A stretch of DNA of 63,266 nt from an uncultured Pseudoflavonifractor sp. (lineage in GTDB: Bacteria > Bacillota > Clostridia > Oscillospirales > Oscillospiraceae): positions 1 to 63,266 of the forward strand of contig CANDEE010000002.1 of assembly GCA_947383685.1 (NCBI GenBank), given 5' to 3'. The notes under the pieces were generated by a model. It had not been told where the DNA came from. It did no database searches and saw nothing but the letters and a program-made list of their open reading frames with translations. Of this stretch, positions 30,854-39,383 are shown in pieces (the first letter of the stretch is position 1; the number at the start of each line of letters is the position of its first letter). The position numbers and the translations under genes were made by a program.

Positions 30854-32752
30854 TCATAGGCTTTTTTCACTTCCCACACAATTTAGAAGCCGTAGGGCGG
30901 TAATGTAGGCTTGTTCCCGACTATAGCTTGACAGTGGAGAAAATGCTCCTTTTCCAGTTCCTCCCATCACTCTCTTCCCTGTAACAGGGTCTATCAAACC
31001 AGATATAAATGTAATCTCTTCTGCTGCCCAAGAAGGTATATCAGCAGTGTCATTGAAGCTTTCTCCCGCTCCGGCAGAGAGGCCCAACACTTTAGCTGTA
31101 CGGGAAAGCATAGCAGCAGCTTCTTGCCGAGTGATAAAACCGCTTGGATTAAAGGTTGTTTCAGTTGTGCCATTGACAATACCCAAGGCATGAGCTGCAA
31201 GGACAGCGGCATTGTTAGTATCTGTAAATGGAGTTGTAGCCATAAGTTTTTTCTCAGAAAGGTAGGTATCAATCCCTTTCCCTGTTGCTTGCTCTATTAG
31301 TGTCACCATTAGTTGACAAAAATCCAACCGTGTAATGTTTTGCACATAATATCGTTGAAGGTTAGCGGGTATCAAATGAACGTTCATGGCCTCCATAATT
31401 TCCTCCTTGGCCCAGTCGGAGGCACTACTATTCTCAACATCAGATGAAGTTGCATAACTTTGTACGCCAGAATCATTCAGGATATAAAAAGTAGGGACAG
31501 AATTATCCGTAGCGTACCACACAATTCCATCACCGCACAAAATGGGGGAACAATCGGAAAGTCGAGGCCCGTTTACACGCATTACCTCTCCTACTGTCCC
31601 ATCGGCAGAGTAAGGCGAATAGCAGAGCGTATATCCAGCCTCATTCTTTTCCTCCCAGAGTGCCCAACCGCCGTCAAGACTTGTGGGGGCCAAAATAGGA
31701 GTTGTATTGATGGTTCCAGAGTCAGTAAGGCAAATAATTTGTGGTTTTGTCTTCTCAGTAAAACCGTAAGGAACAAATGATAAGTATACATTCCGCACAT
31801 TGGATGCGGCTCCGGTAATATCCTGATTGTAGCTTATCAAATATCCCTCTTTTGTCTCTACCAAACCTCCAGCGGAAGCTCCCGTCCATTGGTATGACTT
31901 TGTTTCCGGGAAAGAAACTAAAGGTAAGTTGGTTGTTTGAGGGTCTATGGTGGTCGCTCCCGCTTTGGTTTTCCATCGCATTAACTCAAAGCCTCTGGGG
32001 TAAGCGTCACCATGATCTAATGTAATCACATTTTTATTATGATCCACTATGACAAATTGATTAAGAGAGTGGCTTACATATCCGATACCGCCATAGCTAT
32101 ATGCTCCTATGACCTTCATATCTGTTTGTTGAAAACAAATTGTCATAGACGCTTGATGATTATTTCCATCAGGGCTTTTATACATACTGTGCCCCGCCCG
32201 CACATAGATCATATCACCATATTCCGCACAACGGAGGCTCCCATTATCATAGGGGCCAACTATATTATTTCCGCATATGCTGGCTTGGCCCAAGCGTTTC
32301 CAGTCTTTGCCGTACTTTACAATGCGGACAGATTCAACAGAATTATTCTCCTCTTTATTCCGTTGTCCAAAGAAAAGGAAATTGTACTTTTCACCCGCAT
32401 AAAAACCTCCCCAAATTGGAAGTTCCATTTCTATCGTATATTGATTCAAAAGTTGAAAGTTGTCGGTATATTCTTCAACCACCATTTGATCTTTTACAGA
32501 TCTCCCCCCAATCATCTGACCATTCACAAACTCCCCAGGCACTACTTGGCTATCAATATACTCCACACGAGTGAAGCCGATACCGTTGTCATAGATATAT
32601 GATGTAACAGGTTTAGACCACGCTTCGTAATCGTTTTCTCCCACATTTGAGCTAATAGCCGGGGTAGCTCCTATTGATATATCTGCCGCTTGAGCTGGTA
32701 GCGACAGGCATAAGGTCAAAGCTGTTACCAAAGGCAAAATGCGTCTTTTCAT
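30854..32752 (-). CDS. Secreted SLH-domain surface protein
   Basis: 632 residues starting MKRRILPLVTALTLCLSLPA (signal peptide, cleavage near AQA). Residues ~30-430 are beta-rich with repeated WGGFYAGEKY- and GGWALWEEKN-like blocks, possibly a beta-propeller. The C-terminal ~455-625 has three SLH repeats (NITRLDFCQLMVTLIEQATG, FITRQEAAAMLSRTAKVLG, YSREQAYITALRLLN) that bind pyruvylated wall polymers. Start ATG 32752 lies 8 bases after GGGAGG. It has its own strong promoter. Confidence 0.85.
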   Translation of the reverse strand: MKRRILPLVTALTLCLSLPAQAADISIGATPAISSNVGENDYEAWSKPVTSYIYDNGIGFTRVEYIDSQVVPGEFVNGQMIGGRSVKDQMVVEEYTDNFQLLNQYTIEMELPIWGGFYAGEKYNFLFFGQRNKEENNSVESVRIVKYGKDWKRLGQASICGNNIVGPYDNGSLRCAEYGDMIYVRAGHSMYKSPDGNNHQASMTICFQQTDMKVIGAYSYGGIGYVSHSLNQFVIVDHNKNVITLDHGDAYPRGFELMRWKTKAGATTIDPQTTNLPLVSFPETKSYQWTGASAGGLVETKEGYLISYNQDITGAASNVRNVYLSFVPYGFTEKTKPQIICLTDSGTINTTPILAPTSLDGGWALWEEKNEAGYTLCYSPYSADGTVGEVMRVNGPRLSDCSPILCGDGIVWYATDNSVPTFYILNDSGVQSYATSSDVENSSASDWAKEEIMEAMNVHLIPANLQRYYVQNITRLDFCQLMVTLIEQATGKGIDTYLSEKKLMATTPFTDTNNAAVLAAHALGIVNGTTETTFNPSGFITRQEAAAMLSRTAKVLGLSAGAGESFNDTADIPSWAAEEITFISGLIDPVTGKRVMGGTGKGAFSPLSSYSREQAYITALRLLNCVGSEKSL

Positions 32753-32817
32753 TACCATTCCTCCCACTAATATTTCTCAACCAAATATGGCAAATATTAT
32801 TCATATTGCCCGCCTTG

Positions 32818-32846
32818 ATTATATGCGATAATACTTGTAAAGTCAA
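32818..32846 (-). promoter_or_regulatory. SigA promoter of the SLH gene
   Basis: On the minus strand TTGACT (32846-32841), 17 bases, TATAAT (32823-32818). This is nearly consensus and lies about 60 bases before the ATG at 32752. The divergent regulator gene starts nearby, at 32869, so its product may control this promoter. Confidence 0.75.
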
Positions 32847-32868
32847 GGAAAAGCGGGTTGTGTTGTCG

Positions 32869-33102
32869 ATGGTTTCTTTCCGTCCTTTTCGGGAACTAAT
32901 CAAAAAGCGAGGGATCACCACATATTACTTGAGAAATAAATGTGGTGACTATAACCTCGGCAATAAAACCATTGAACGGCTAATGAAGGATGAATCTGTC
33001 TCCACAAACACCCTTGACGCTCTCTGTCAGATTCTCGATTGTGAGGTTACAGATATTATAGAGATCAAAAAAGAACCGTCACCGTTCGAAAAAAAGCAGT
33101 AA
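32869..33102 (+). CDS. XRE-family regulator of element 2
   Basis: 77 residues starting MVSFRPFRELIKKRGITTYY. The helix-turn-helix includes YLRNKCGDYNLGNKTIERLM and the usual NTLDALCQILDCEVTDII helix. It is divergent from the SLH protein, with the strong minus-strand promoter between them. It likely regulates the element or its cargo. Confidence 0.75.
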   Translation: MVSFRPFRELIKKRGITTYYLRNKCGDYNLGNKTIERLMKDESVSTNTLDALCQILDCEVTDIIEIKKEPSPFEKKQ

Positions 33103-33117
33103 CAGGGAGGATTGTTT

Positions 33118-33522
33118 ATGACTTTCAGCCAGTTTACGCAGACATTATACCCTTACTGTAATGAAGGAGACACTAAACCGGAGTTTGTAAAACATCTCAT
33201 TGACAAAATCATGGACGGGCAGCCGGGACGAGCACATGAGGATGGGGGATATCAAAACCCCATGCGGGAAAAGGATGATCGCACTTTGCTCAACTACTTT
33301 AACGGTGACCGCTCCATTTCTCCCAAAGACGCCAGTAGAATCTATTGTAGTATTAAGACGGAGAAGTTTGAGAAATACATTGACCACCGCTGTTCTGGGG
33401 AGGCCCAGATCAAACTCCTGGATGCTCTGCTGGAAATTGAGGATATAAAAGAAAAGGGCACAGTCCCCGAAGTCTGCGCCCAGTTATTTGAAAAGATACT
33501 GCGTGAACTTGCAGAGAAGTAA
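33118..33522 (+). CDS. Hypothetical protein of element 2
   Basis: 134 residues starting MTFSQFTQTLYPYCNEG; ATG 33118 follows AGGGAGG. Predicted mostly helical, with charged segments (HRCSGEAQIKLLDALLEIED). It lies 15 bases after the XRE gene and ends before a terminator, so the two form one operon. Not recognised. Confidence 0.6.
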   Translation: MTFSQFTQTLYPYCNEGDTKPEFVKHLIDKIMDGQPGRAHEDGGYQNPMREKDDRTLLNYFNGDRSISPKDASRIYCSIKTEKFEKYIDHRCSGEAQIKLLDALLEIEDIKEKGTVPEVCAQLFEKILRELAEK

Positions 33523-33537
33523 ATCGGCGCAACAGTA

Positions 33538-33583
33538 CCCCCGGTTTTACAGGCTTTGACCTGTGAAGTCGGGGGCTTTTTTC
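33538..33583 (+). terminator. Terminator of the regulator operon
   Basis: CCCCCG (33538-33543) pairs with CGGGGG (33570-33575) around an inner ACAGG/CCTGT hairpin, followed by CTTTTTTC. Confidence 0.7.
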
Positions 33584-33603
33584 TGCCCTGTTCGTGGGTG
33601 TTC

Positions 33604-33624
33604 GCTGGTGTGCGCTGGTGTGCG
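33604..33624. repeat. Short tandem repeat in the gap before the next regulator
   Basis: GCTGGTGTGC is repeated in tandem (33604-33624) in a GTG-rich stretch. The gap 33584-33800 otherwise shows only a G/C run and an AGGAGG site for the next gene. No gene is supported. Confidence 0.4.
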
Positions 33625-33800
33625 GGTGTTTTGGGCAAAAATGTGGTGTAATAAATATGCAAGGGGACACCCCCCCTTTACACACGCTGACGAGCGTTTC
33701 ACATAGTCCCCACTCACCCAGGCAGGGCGTACGACCCGCCGCCAACACGGAGCTGGGACAAGGCCATCCTGTCCCCTACACAAAATTAGGAGGAACAAAA

Positions 33801-34289
33801 ATGAAAAAAGAGCTGGAAGCCAAATATATCGACAAAAGCATAACCCTTACTGCCGAGCAAAGAGAAACGTTTGAAAAGGCGTTTGATCTCTCATCTGATG
33901 GGCAGAAAACATATGGACAAATTGTAGCTGGGATCATGAAGAAGCAGAAAATCAGTGTGGGAGAAATGGCTGAAAAAACAAAGCTCAACAAAAGCCTGTT
34001 CACCCACCTTGATGAACCGGGAGGGTGCGTGCAAAAACGGTTCATTGTATCCATTGCGGTTGCTTTAGAGCTGGATGTACATATGGCAGAATATATGTTA
34101 GAAGCGTGTGGTATGTGCTTTTGCTCCTATAACCGTGTGGACAAGGCATATATTCATATTATCGAAAACCATAAAGGCTCAGACGTTGAAACCTGCAACG
34201 GAATTTTGAAAGAGTTGGGAGTAGAGAGCAAATATATGCTTGGGGAGCTTGAGAGAGGCTCCTATAAGAAGAAAGCGCAACCACGCTAA
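33801..34289 (+). CDS. Putative DNA-binding regulator of element 2
   Basis: 162 residues starting MKKELEAKYIDKSITLTAEQ; ATG 33801 follows AGGAGG. A central helix-turn-helix (VGEMAEKTKLNKSLFTHLDE) and a later helical part containing CGMCFCSYNRVDKAYIHIIE. XRE-like, probably controls element transfer or replication genes, which follow after a terminator. Family assignment is moderate. Confidence 0.65.
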   Translation: MKKELEAKYIDKSITLTAEQRETFEKAFDLSSDGQKTYGQIVAGIMKKQKISVGEMAEKTKLNKSLFTHLDEPGGCVQKRFIVSIAVALELDVHMAEYMLEACGMCFCSYNRVDKAYIHIIENHKGSDVETCNGILKELGVESKYMLGELERGSYKKKAQPR

Positions 34290-34386
34290 TTTCTATCAAA
34301 CTTTCACAAAGTTTTGTGCGTCATATTTTCGATGAAAATCTTTGGAGGTAATATTATCACGCTTTAGGGGCGGTCAAAATAGTTTC

Positions 34387-34430
34387 AAGGGCGTCAAATC
34401 CTTTTGTATCAAGGATTTGACGCCCTTTTT
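34387..34430 (+). terminator. Strong terminator before the replication module
   Basis: A perfect 17-bp inverted repeat (34387-34403 / 34411-34427) with a 7-base loop and a T run. It separates the regulator from the replication operon. Confidence 0.85.
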
Positions 34431-34439
34431 CGTCCAAAA

Positions 34440-34468
34440 ATGACGGCTGTGTCTTCAGGCATTATACT
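34440..34468 (+). promoter_or_regulatory. Possible SigA promoter of the replication operon
   Basis: ATGACG (34440-34445), 17 bases, TATACT (34463-34468). The -10 is good, the -35 weak. It would drive the small gene at 34546, rep and the translocase. Confidence 0.4.
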
Positions 34469-34545
34469 GATAATGTCAGCTGACCACCGGGTGACGGCCC
34501 GGAATACACGACCCCGCTGACGGGCGGGTGAAAGGAGGAAATAAC

Positions 34546-34809
34546 ATGCTGATGTATCTCTTGGGTATAAAATTCCTGAACTTTGAGAGCAACGGTGAAC
34601 AGGTCAAGGGAACCCAGGCGTTTGTGTCCTATACTGAGGACGGCGTGATGGGTCAGCGGACGGACAAGCTGTTCTTTCGGGATGGCTTCGAGCTGCCCGA
34701 CGATTTGAAGCCGGGTATGACCCTGGAAGTGGCGTTCAACCACCGGGGTAAGCCTGAGAAAGTAGCGGTGGCTCAGACGGCCCAGGGGCTAAAGCTCGGC
34801 AGCAAGTAA
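34546..34809 (+). CDS. Small protein encoded before rep, possible ssDNA-binding
   Basis: 87 residues starting MLMYLLGIKFLNFESNGEQV; ATG 34546 follows AAAGGAGG. Beta-rich with an acidic middle (FRDGFELPDDLKPGMTLEVA). Its position and size recall the small proteins encoded before Rep in plasmids and filamentous phages, some of which bind single-stranded DNA. That function is inference. Confidence 0.55.
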   Translation: MLMYLLGIKFLNFESNGEQVKGTQAFVSYTEDGVMGQRTDKLFFRDGFELPDDLKPGMTLEVAFNHRGKPEKVAVAQTAQGLKLGSK

Positions 34810-34828
34810 GCCAGAATGACCGAAGGCT

Positions 34829-34855
34829 CCCGGCGGGGCCTACGGCCCCGCCGGG
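34829..34855. repeat. 12-bp GC-rich inverted repeat beside the origin
   Basis: CCCGGCGGGGCC TAC GGCCCCGCCGGG, perfect arms with a 3-base loop, one base before the origin stem-loop. No T run follows. It may be an accessory origin structure or end transcription of the small gene. Confidence 0.6.
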
Positions 34856-34856
34856 A

Positions 34857-34885
34857 CGCCAGAGGCTAAGTATTACCCTCTGGCG
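34857..34885 (+). other. CRESS-type replication origin stem-loop
   Basis: A perfect 9-bp stem, CGCCAGAGG / CCTCTGGCG, holds an 11-base loop that contains AAGTATTAC (34868-34876). The nonamer at the tip of circovirus origins is nearly the same ([T/A]AGTATTAC). The expected Rep nick lies between TATT and AC (34874/34875). It stands 35 bases before the Rep gene. Confidence 0.8.
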
Positions 34886-34919
34886 ACTTCGATAGCGTGT
34901 CGCACGCAAAGGAGGAAAA

Positions 34920-35876
34920 ATGCCAAAAGACCCACAGGGCCGCAAATGGCTCTTAACAATCAATAATCCCCTTGAAAAAGGTCTTGACCACAAGGCCATT
35001 CAAGAGATACTAACACAATTCCCCTCCCTGCTCTACTGGTGCATGGCGGATGAAAAGGGAGAGACAGAACACACCCATGTCTTTTTCGCCCTGGAACACC
35101 CCACCCGATTCTCTACCATCAAGCGGCGGTTCCCCACGGCCCACATTGACCGCGCGGAGGGGACGGCTGCAGAGTGTCGGGCCTATATTCAGAAATCAGG
35201 CAAGTGGGCCGACAGCGACAAGGCGGAAACCTCCATCCCCAGTACATTCAAGGAATGGGGAGAGCTGCCAGTAGAACGGCAAGGTGAACGGACTGATCTG
35301 GCCCTGCTCTATGGCTATATTAAAGATGGGCTCTCAAATTTTGAGATAATGGAGCAAAACCCTGACTATATGCTCAATTTAGAGAAAATAGAGCGGGCCA
35401 GACAGGCCGTGAGAGAGCAGCAGTACCGGGAGACTTTTCGCAAGCTGGAGGTATCTTATATCTGGGGCCCAACAGGAGTAGGAAAAACTCGCTCTATCAT
35501 GGAGAAGTATAGCTATTCCGGCGTCTACCGGGTCACGGACTACTCTCACCCCTTTGACAGCTACGCCGGAGAGGATGTGCTTCTGCTGGACGAGTACGGC
35601 AGTAATCTTAAGATCAGGGACTTGCTCAACTATCTGGACGGCTACCCCTTGACCCTCCCGGCCCGGTACAGCAACCGGGTGGCCTGTTACACAAAGGTCT
35701 ATATCATCAGCAACCTATGCCTGTCCAAGCAATATCCTGACATACAATTTGATTCCCCGGCGACTTTCGCCGCCCTGCTCCGAAGAATCCACACAGTCAT
35801 TCACTACACCGCCCCCGGTGAGTTTCAGGAATACGGCACGGCGGAGTACATGGACAATCCTTTTTTATGGAGATAA
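34920..35876 (+). CDS. rep: CRESS-type replication initiator (HUH nuclease + SF3 helicase)
   Basis: 318 residues, the size of circovirus Rep. Motif I is WLLTINN (10-16), motif II HTHVFFAL (H51, H53), motif III AYIQKSGKW (catalytic Y89, K92). Helicase motifs are Walker A GPTGVGKT (183-190), Walker B LLLDE (221-225) and motif C YIISN (261-265). It nicks the stem-loop origin just upstream and unwinds DNA for rolling-circle replication. Similar Reps occur on bacterial plasmids and integrated elements related to the ancestors of eukaryotic CRESS viruses. ATG follows AAAGGAGG. Confidence 0.92.
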   Translation: MPKDPQGRKWLLTINNPLEKGLDHKAIQEILTQFPSLLYWCMADEKGETEHTHVFFALEHPTRFSTIKRRFPTAHIDRAEGTAAECRAYIQKSGKWADSDKAETSIPSTFKEWGELPVERQGERTDLALLYGYIKDGLSNFEIMEQNPDYMLNLEKIERARQAVREQQYRETFRKLEVSYIWGPTGVGKTRSIMEKYSYSGVYRVTDYSHPFDSYAGEDVLLLDEYGSNLKIRDLLNYLDGYPLTLPARYSNRVACYTKVYIISNLCLSKQYPDIQFDSPATFAALLRRIHTVIHYTAPGEFQEYGTAEYMDNPFLWR

Positions 35877-35881
35877 CGACA

Positions 35882-37183
35882 ATGGAAGATAAAAAACTGG
35901 CCGAGGCCAGACGGCGGGCAATTCGCCGCCACCGTTTCACCGCTGGCCTGCGAGAAATCATCACCTGCCACCGGGCAAAGGCCATCATTTTTCTGGCCTA
36001 TCTGCTTGGTACGTCCTGGGCCTGGGTGAACAGAGACAAAGCCCTCACGCTCCTTTCCGGGGGCTATCCCCTGCTGTATCACGGCTTGAGCCTTACCCTC
36101 CTGTTGGTGGCCCTTGTTCTACTGGTAGAAATCATCATCGCCCTCGGTACACCCCGAAGGGCGGCACAAATCCAAGCTGCATTGGTGGAGGCGGGCTTTG
36201 TGAATTCGTCCCGCTTGCCGCCCCTGCTCTTCTCCGTCCACAAGGCAGAGAAAAGCTACATTTATGAGTTTGACCTCAACAATATTCCCCTCTCCCGCTG
36301 GGAGCGGGACAAGGAGAAGATCGGGGCGGCGATCCGCTGTCAGGTGGTCAACATCAAATTGTCTCCGGATGGTCGCCGGGTACTGCTCCAAACTGTCCCT
36401 CTGCGCTCTGCTCTCCCGGAGATAATCTACTGGAAGGATGAATACCTGTCCCCGGAAGATTTCATTCTGACCCTGGGTATGAGCCTGACGGGCAGGCTGG
36501 AAACCGTAAATCTGGCGGACACTCCGCACCTGCTTATTGGAGGGTCGTCCGGGTCTGGGAAATCCCTGCTGCTGAAAGCCTTAATGGGGGAATCGCTTAT
36601 AAAGGGAGCCTCCGTTTTTATCGCTGACTTCAAGGGCGGGGTGGACTATGCCCCAATCTGGCATGAGCGGTGTAGGATGATCTTTGACCCGCAATCCCTG
36701 CTGGCGGCCTTGGAGGAGCTGACCGCCGAGTTGGAGCGCCGCCGGGGGCTTTTCGCGGCGGCTGGTATGCCCAACCTCACGGAGTACAATAAGGCCACAG
36801 GTGAAAACCTCCCCCGCTACATCTTCGCCTGTGATGAGGTGGCCGAAGTGCTGGATACCGCCGGGGTAAGCAAAGCGGACAAGGAGGCTGTATATGCTCC
36901 CAGTGTCCGCCTCATGTCCCTGATCGCTCGGCAGGGCCGGGCGTTTGGAATCCACCTCATGCTCTCCACCCAGCGGCCCAGCGCAGACCTGATCCCAGGG
37001 CAAATCAGAACCAATCTGACCCTCCGTATTTGCGGCAGGGCAGACGACATTCTGTCCAGAATCATTCTGGACAGTCCCGCCGCCGCTGAGCAGATTCCCC
37101 TTGACGCTAAAGGTCGTTTCGTCACCAATATGGGGCAGACCTTCCAGGGTTTTCTGTTTGACGACAGCATACTGAACGAGTAA
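35882..37183 (+). CDS. FtsK/TcpA-like DNA translocase (coupling protein)
   Basis: 433 residues starting MEDKKLAEARRRAIRR. Two N-terminal membrane segments (about residues 31-49 and 62-88) lie before a cytoplasmic ATPase with Walker A GGSSGSGKSLLLKAL, Walker B YIFACDEVAEVLD, and STQRPSADLIPGQIRTN. It is in the FtsK/SpoIIIE/TcpA family that pumps DNA or couples relaxosomes to conjugation channels. It starts 5 bases after rep, so the two probably form one mobilization unit. Confidence 0.88.
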   Translation: MEDKKLAEARRRAIRRHRFTAGLREIITCHRAKAIIFLAYLLGTSWAWVNRDKALTLLSGGYPLLYHGLSLTLLLVALVLLVEIIIALGTPRRAAQIQAALVEAGFVNSSRLPPLLFSVHKAEKSYIYEFDLNNIPLSRWERDKEKIGAAIRCQVVNIKLSPDGRRVLLQTVPLRSALPEIIYWKDEYLSPEDFILTLGMSLTGRLETVNLADTPHLLIGGSSGSGKSLLLKALMGESLIKGASVFIADFKGGVDYAPIWHERCRMIFDPQSLLAALEELTAELERRRGLFAAAGMPNLTEYNKATGENLPRYIFACDEVAEVLDTAGVSKADKEAVYAPSVRLMSLIARQGRAFGIHLMLSTQRPSADLIPGQIRTNLTLRICGRADDILSRIILDSPAAAEQIPLDAKGRFVTNMGQTFQGFLFDDSILNE

Positions 37184-37350
37184 ACGGTAATCGGCGGGGG
37201 CGTCGGTTCTAATAATAAAATCGGCGGCCCCCGCCGCCTACCGCTGGCCCCCTCTTTGATCCGCCCCGCAGGGCCACCGCTGAAAAGGCGTTAATAAATC
37301 CATTCATAGTTCCATCCAAAAATCATAGGTTCAGAGAGGAGGCGATGGCG

Positions 37351-37611
37351 ATGGTGGATATGAAGAAGTTAGAAGAAATGGAGCGTATCAGCCGGGAGGC
37401 GGCCCCCGCCGCCCTCGCTGACCTTCAGGATGTAAAAATCACAGGGGAAACCCCCGCCCAACGGCTGGAGAGCTACCTTGCCCAAACAGAGCCCTACCGC
37501 TTCAGGGTCGGCCCAACTCCCGTGCGGGTCTCCTTTCAGAGCGAGACAAGCCCCCTGTCCGAAAAGCTAAAATCTTACTTTTTATCTCTGAAAGGCGGCG
37601 ATTTTATTTGA
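37351..37611 (+). CDS. DUF6870-like small protein
   Basis: 86 residues starting MVDMKKLEEMERISREA; the ATG at 37351 lies 8 bases after GAGGAGG (ATG 37345 is too close). The pattern LQDVKITGETPAQRLESYL and FRVGPTPVRVSFQSE resembles small proteins common beside recombinases in clostridial mobile elements. It may be a recombination or excision factor; this is unproven. Confidence 0.65.
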   Translation: MVDMKKLEEMERISREAAPAALADLQDVKITGETPAQRLESYLAQTEPYRFRVGPTPVRVSFQSETSPLSEKLKSYFLSLKGGDFI

Positions 37612-37636
37612 AAATCAGAGAAAATCATGATATAAT
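37608..37636 (+). promoter_or_regulatory. SigA promoter of the element 2 recombinase
   Basis: TTGAAA (37608-37613), 17 bases, TATAAT (37631-37636). Near-consensus; it overlaps the stop region of the preceding gene. Strong vegetative-type expression of the recombinase is predicted. Confidence 0.75.
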
Positions 37637-37679
37637 ATATATAGATTATAGAGGGGTGATGAAAGGAGGCCCCTAAAGC

Positions 37680-39383
37680 ATGGCAAGAATCAGAAGGTCA
37701 TCCATTCCCACACAGCCCACCGGAAAGAAGCACATCATCTGGCGAATTGCGGTCTATATCCGGCTGTCCAAGGATGACGGCAACGATGAATCCCTGAGCG
37801 TCACCAACCAGCGCAAAATCATTCTGGAATTTATAGAAGATAAGTTTGGGGATGAAGATTACGTCCTGGTGGACTTCTATGTGGATGATGGCCGCTCCGG
37901 CACCACCGAGGACACCCGCCCGGACTTTCAGCGCATGGTGGGCGACATAGAGGCGGGGAAAGTGAACTGCGTGATTTGCAAGACCCTTTCCCGCTGCTTT
38001 AGAAACTATAGCGACCAAGGCAGGTTCATAGAGCAGCTTCTTCCCGCCTACCACTGCCGCTTTATCGCTGTCAGCAATCCCCATGTGGACACCTATGCCG
38101 ACCCGGATTGTACCCAGGGCATGGAAATCCCCATCAACGGCCTGATGAATGACCGCTACGCCGCCAAAACCAGCGCCGACGTCCGCCGCACCTTTGACAC
38201 CAAACGCCGCCGGGGTGAGTTCATCGGGGCTTTTGCCCCTTACGGGTATTTGAAAGACCCGGAAAACAAAAACGCCCTCGTCATTGACGAGGACACCGCC
38301 CCCATTGTCCGGGACATATACCACTGGTTTGTCTATGAGGGCATGAAGATGGAGAGTATTTCAAAGCGGCTCAACGCTTTGGGTATTCCCAACCCCAGCG
38401 CCTACAAGCACAAAATAGGACTGACCCACAAGGACGGACACCGGGGCCGGGACAATGACGGACTTTGGAACTCCAAGACAGTCCGGGACATTTTGAGAAA
38501 TCAGGTCTACATCGGCAACATGGTACAGGGGCGGCAGTCCATCATCAGCTACAAAGTCCACAAGCGGTATGACACCGACCCGGAGGACTGGTATGTGGTG
38601 GAAAACACCCACGACCCCATCATTGACCGCCCTCTCTTTGGCAAGGCCCAGAGCCTCATGCAGCGAGATACCCGGACGGCTCCGGGGCGGCAGAACGTCT
38701 ATCTGTTCTCCGGCTTCCTCCGCTGTGCCGACTGCGGCAAGGCCATGATTCGGGGCCGCTCCAAGAACTTCACCTATTTCACCTGTCGGACATACAAAGA
38801 AAAGGGAAAGGACAAATGTACCCGGCACTCTATCCGGGGTGACGTACTGGAGCAGGCCGTCCTTGTCACCATCCAAAAACAGATCGAGCTTGTGGCCTCC
38901 CTATCCGAGCTGGTGGAGGAGATCAACAACGCCCCCGTGGTCTCCACCAAGTCCAACCGCCTGAACGCTCTTATGAGGCAGAAGACCCAGGAGCTTGACC
39001 GGGCAAACAGCCTTTTAGACGGTCTCTATATGGACATGAAGGCCGGGGACATTACCCGGGAGCAGTACCGCCGCATGAGGGAAAAGCTGGAGACCCAGGC
39101 CGCCCAGCTTCGCTCCGAGGTCTCCCACATTCAGGAGGAACAGGACGTGGCCGCCCAGGGTATCAGCACAGGCGACCCCTACCTCAACGCCTTTTTGAAG
39201 CACCGCAACATTCAAAGCCTTTCCCGCGGTCTGCTGGTGGAACTGGTAAAATTCATCCACATTCACGAAGATGGTTCCATCGACATTGAATTCAATTTCC
39301 AAGACCAATACCGCCGTATCGTAGAGTTCGTGGAGAACAACCAGAAGGAGCTTTACGTTCTCGGCGGAAAAGCTGTCTCGTAA
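37680..39383 (+). CDS. Large serine recombinase of element 2
   Basis: 567 residues. The resolvase domain has AVYIRLSKDD (Ser30 nucleophile), VDDGRSGTTEDTRPDFQRMV and VICKTLSRCFRN. The recombinase domain includes FAPYGYLKDPEN and RNQVYIGNMVQ, with a zinc ribbon CADCGKAMIRGRSK ... TCRTYKEKGKDKCTR and a long coiled coil. It ends 23 bases before the attR core. It integrates and probably excises the element. Similar enzymes occur on many clostridial integrative elements (Tn5397-like family). Confidence 0.93.
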   Translation: MARIRRSSIPTQPTGKKHIIWRIAVYIRLSKDDGNDESLSVTNQRKIILEFIEDKFGDEDYVLVDFYVDDGRSGTTEDTRPDFQRMVGDIEAGKVNCVICKTLSRCFRNYSDQGRFIEQLLPAYHCRFIAVSNPHVDTYADPDCTQGMEIPINGLMNDRYAAKTSADVRRTFDTKRRRGEFIGAFAPYGYLKDPENKNALVIDEDTAPIVRDIYHWFVYEGMKMESISKRLNALGIPNPSAYKHKIGLTHKDGHRGRDNDGLWNSKTVRDILRNQVYIGNMVQGRQSIISYKVHKRYDTDPEDWYVVENTHDPIIDRPLFGKAQSLMQRDTRTAPGRQNVYLFSGFLRCADCGKAMIRGRSKNFTYFTCRTYKEKGKDKCTRHSIRGDVLEQAVLVTIQKQIELVASLSELVEEINNAPVVSTKSNRLNALMRQKTQELDRANSLLDGLYMDMKAGDITREQYRRMREKLETQAAQLRSEVSHIQEEQDVAAQGISTGDPYLNAFLKHRNIQSLSRGLLVELVKFIHIHEDGSIDIEFNFQDQYRRIVEFVENNQKELYVLGGKAVS

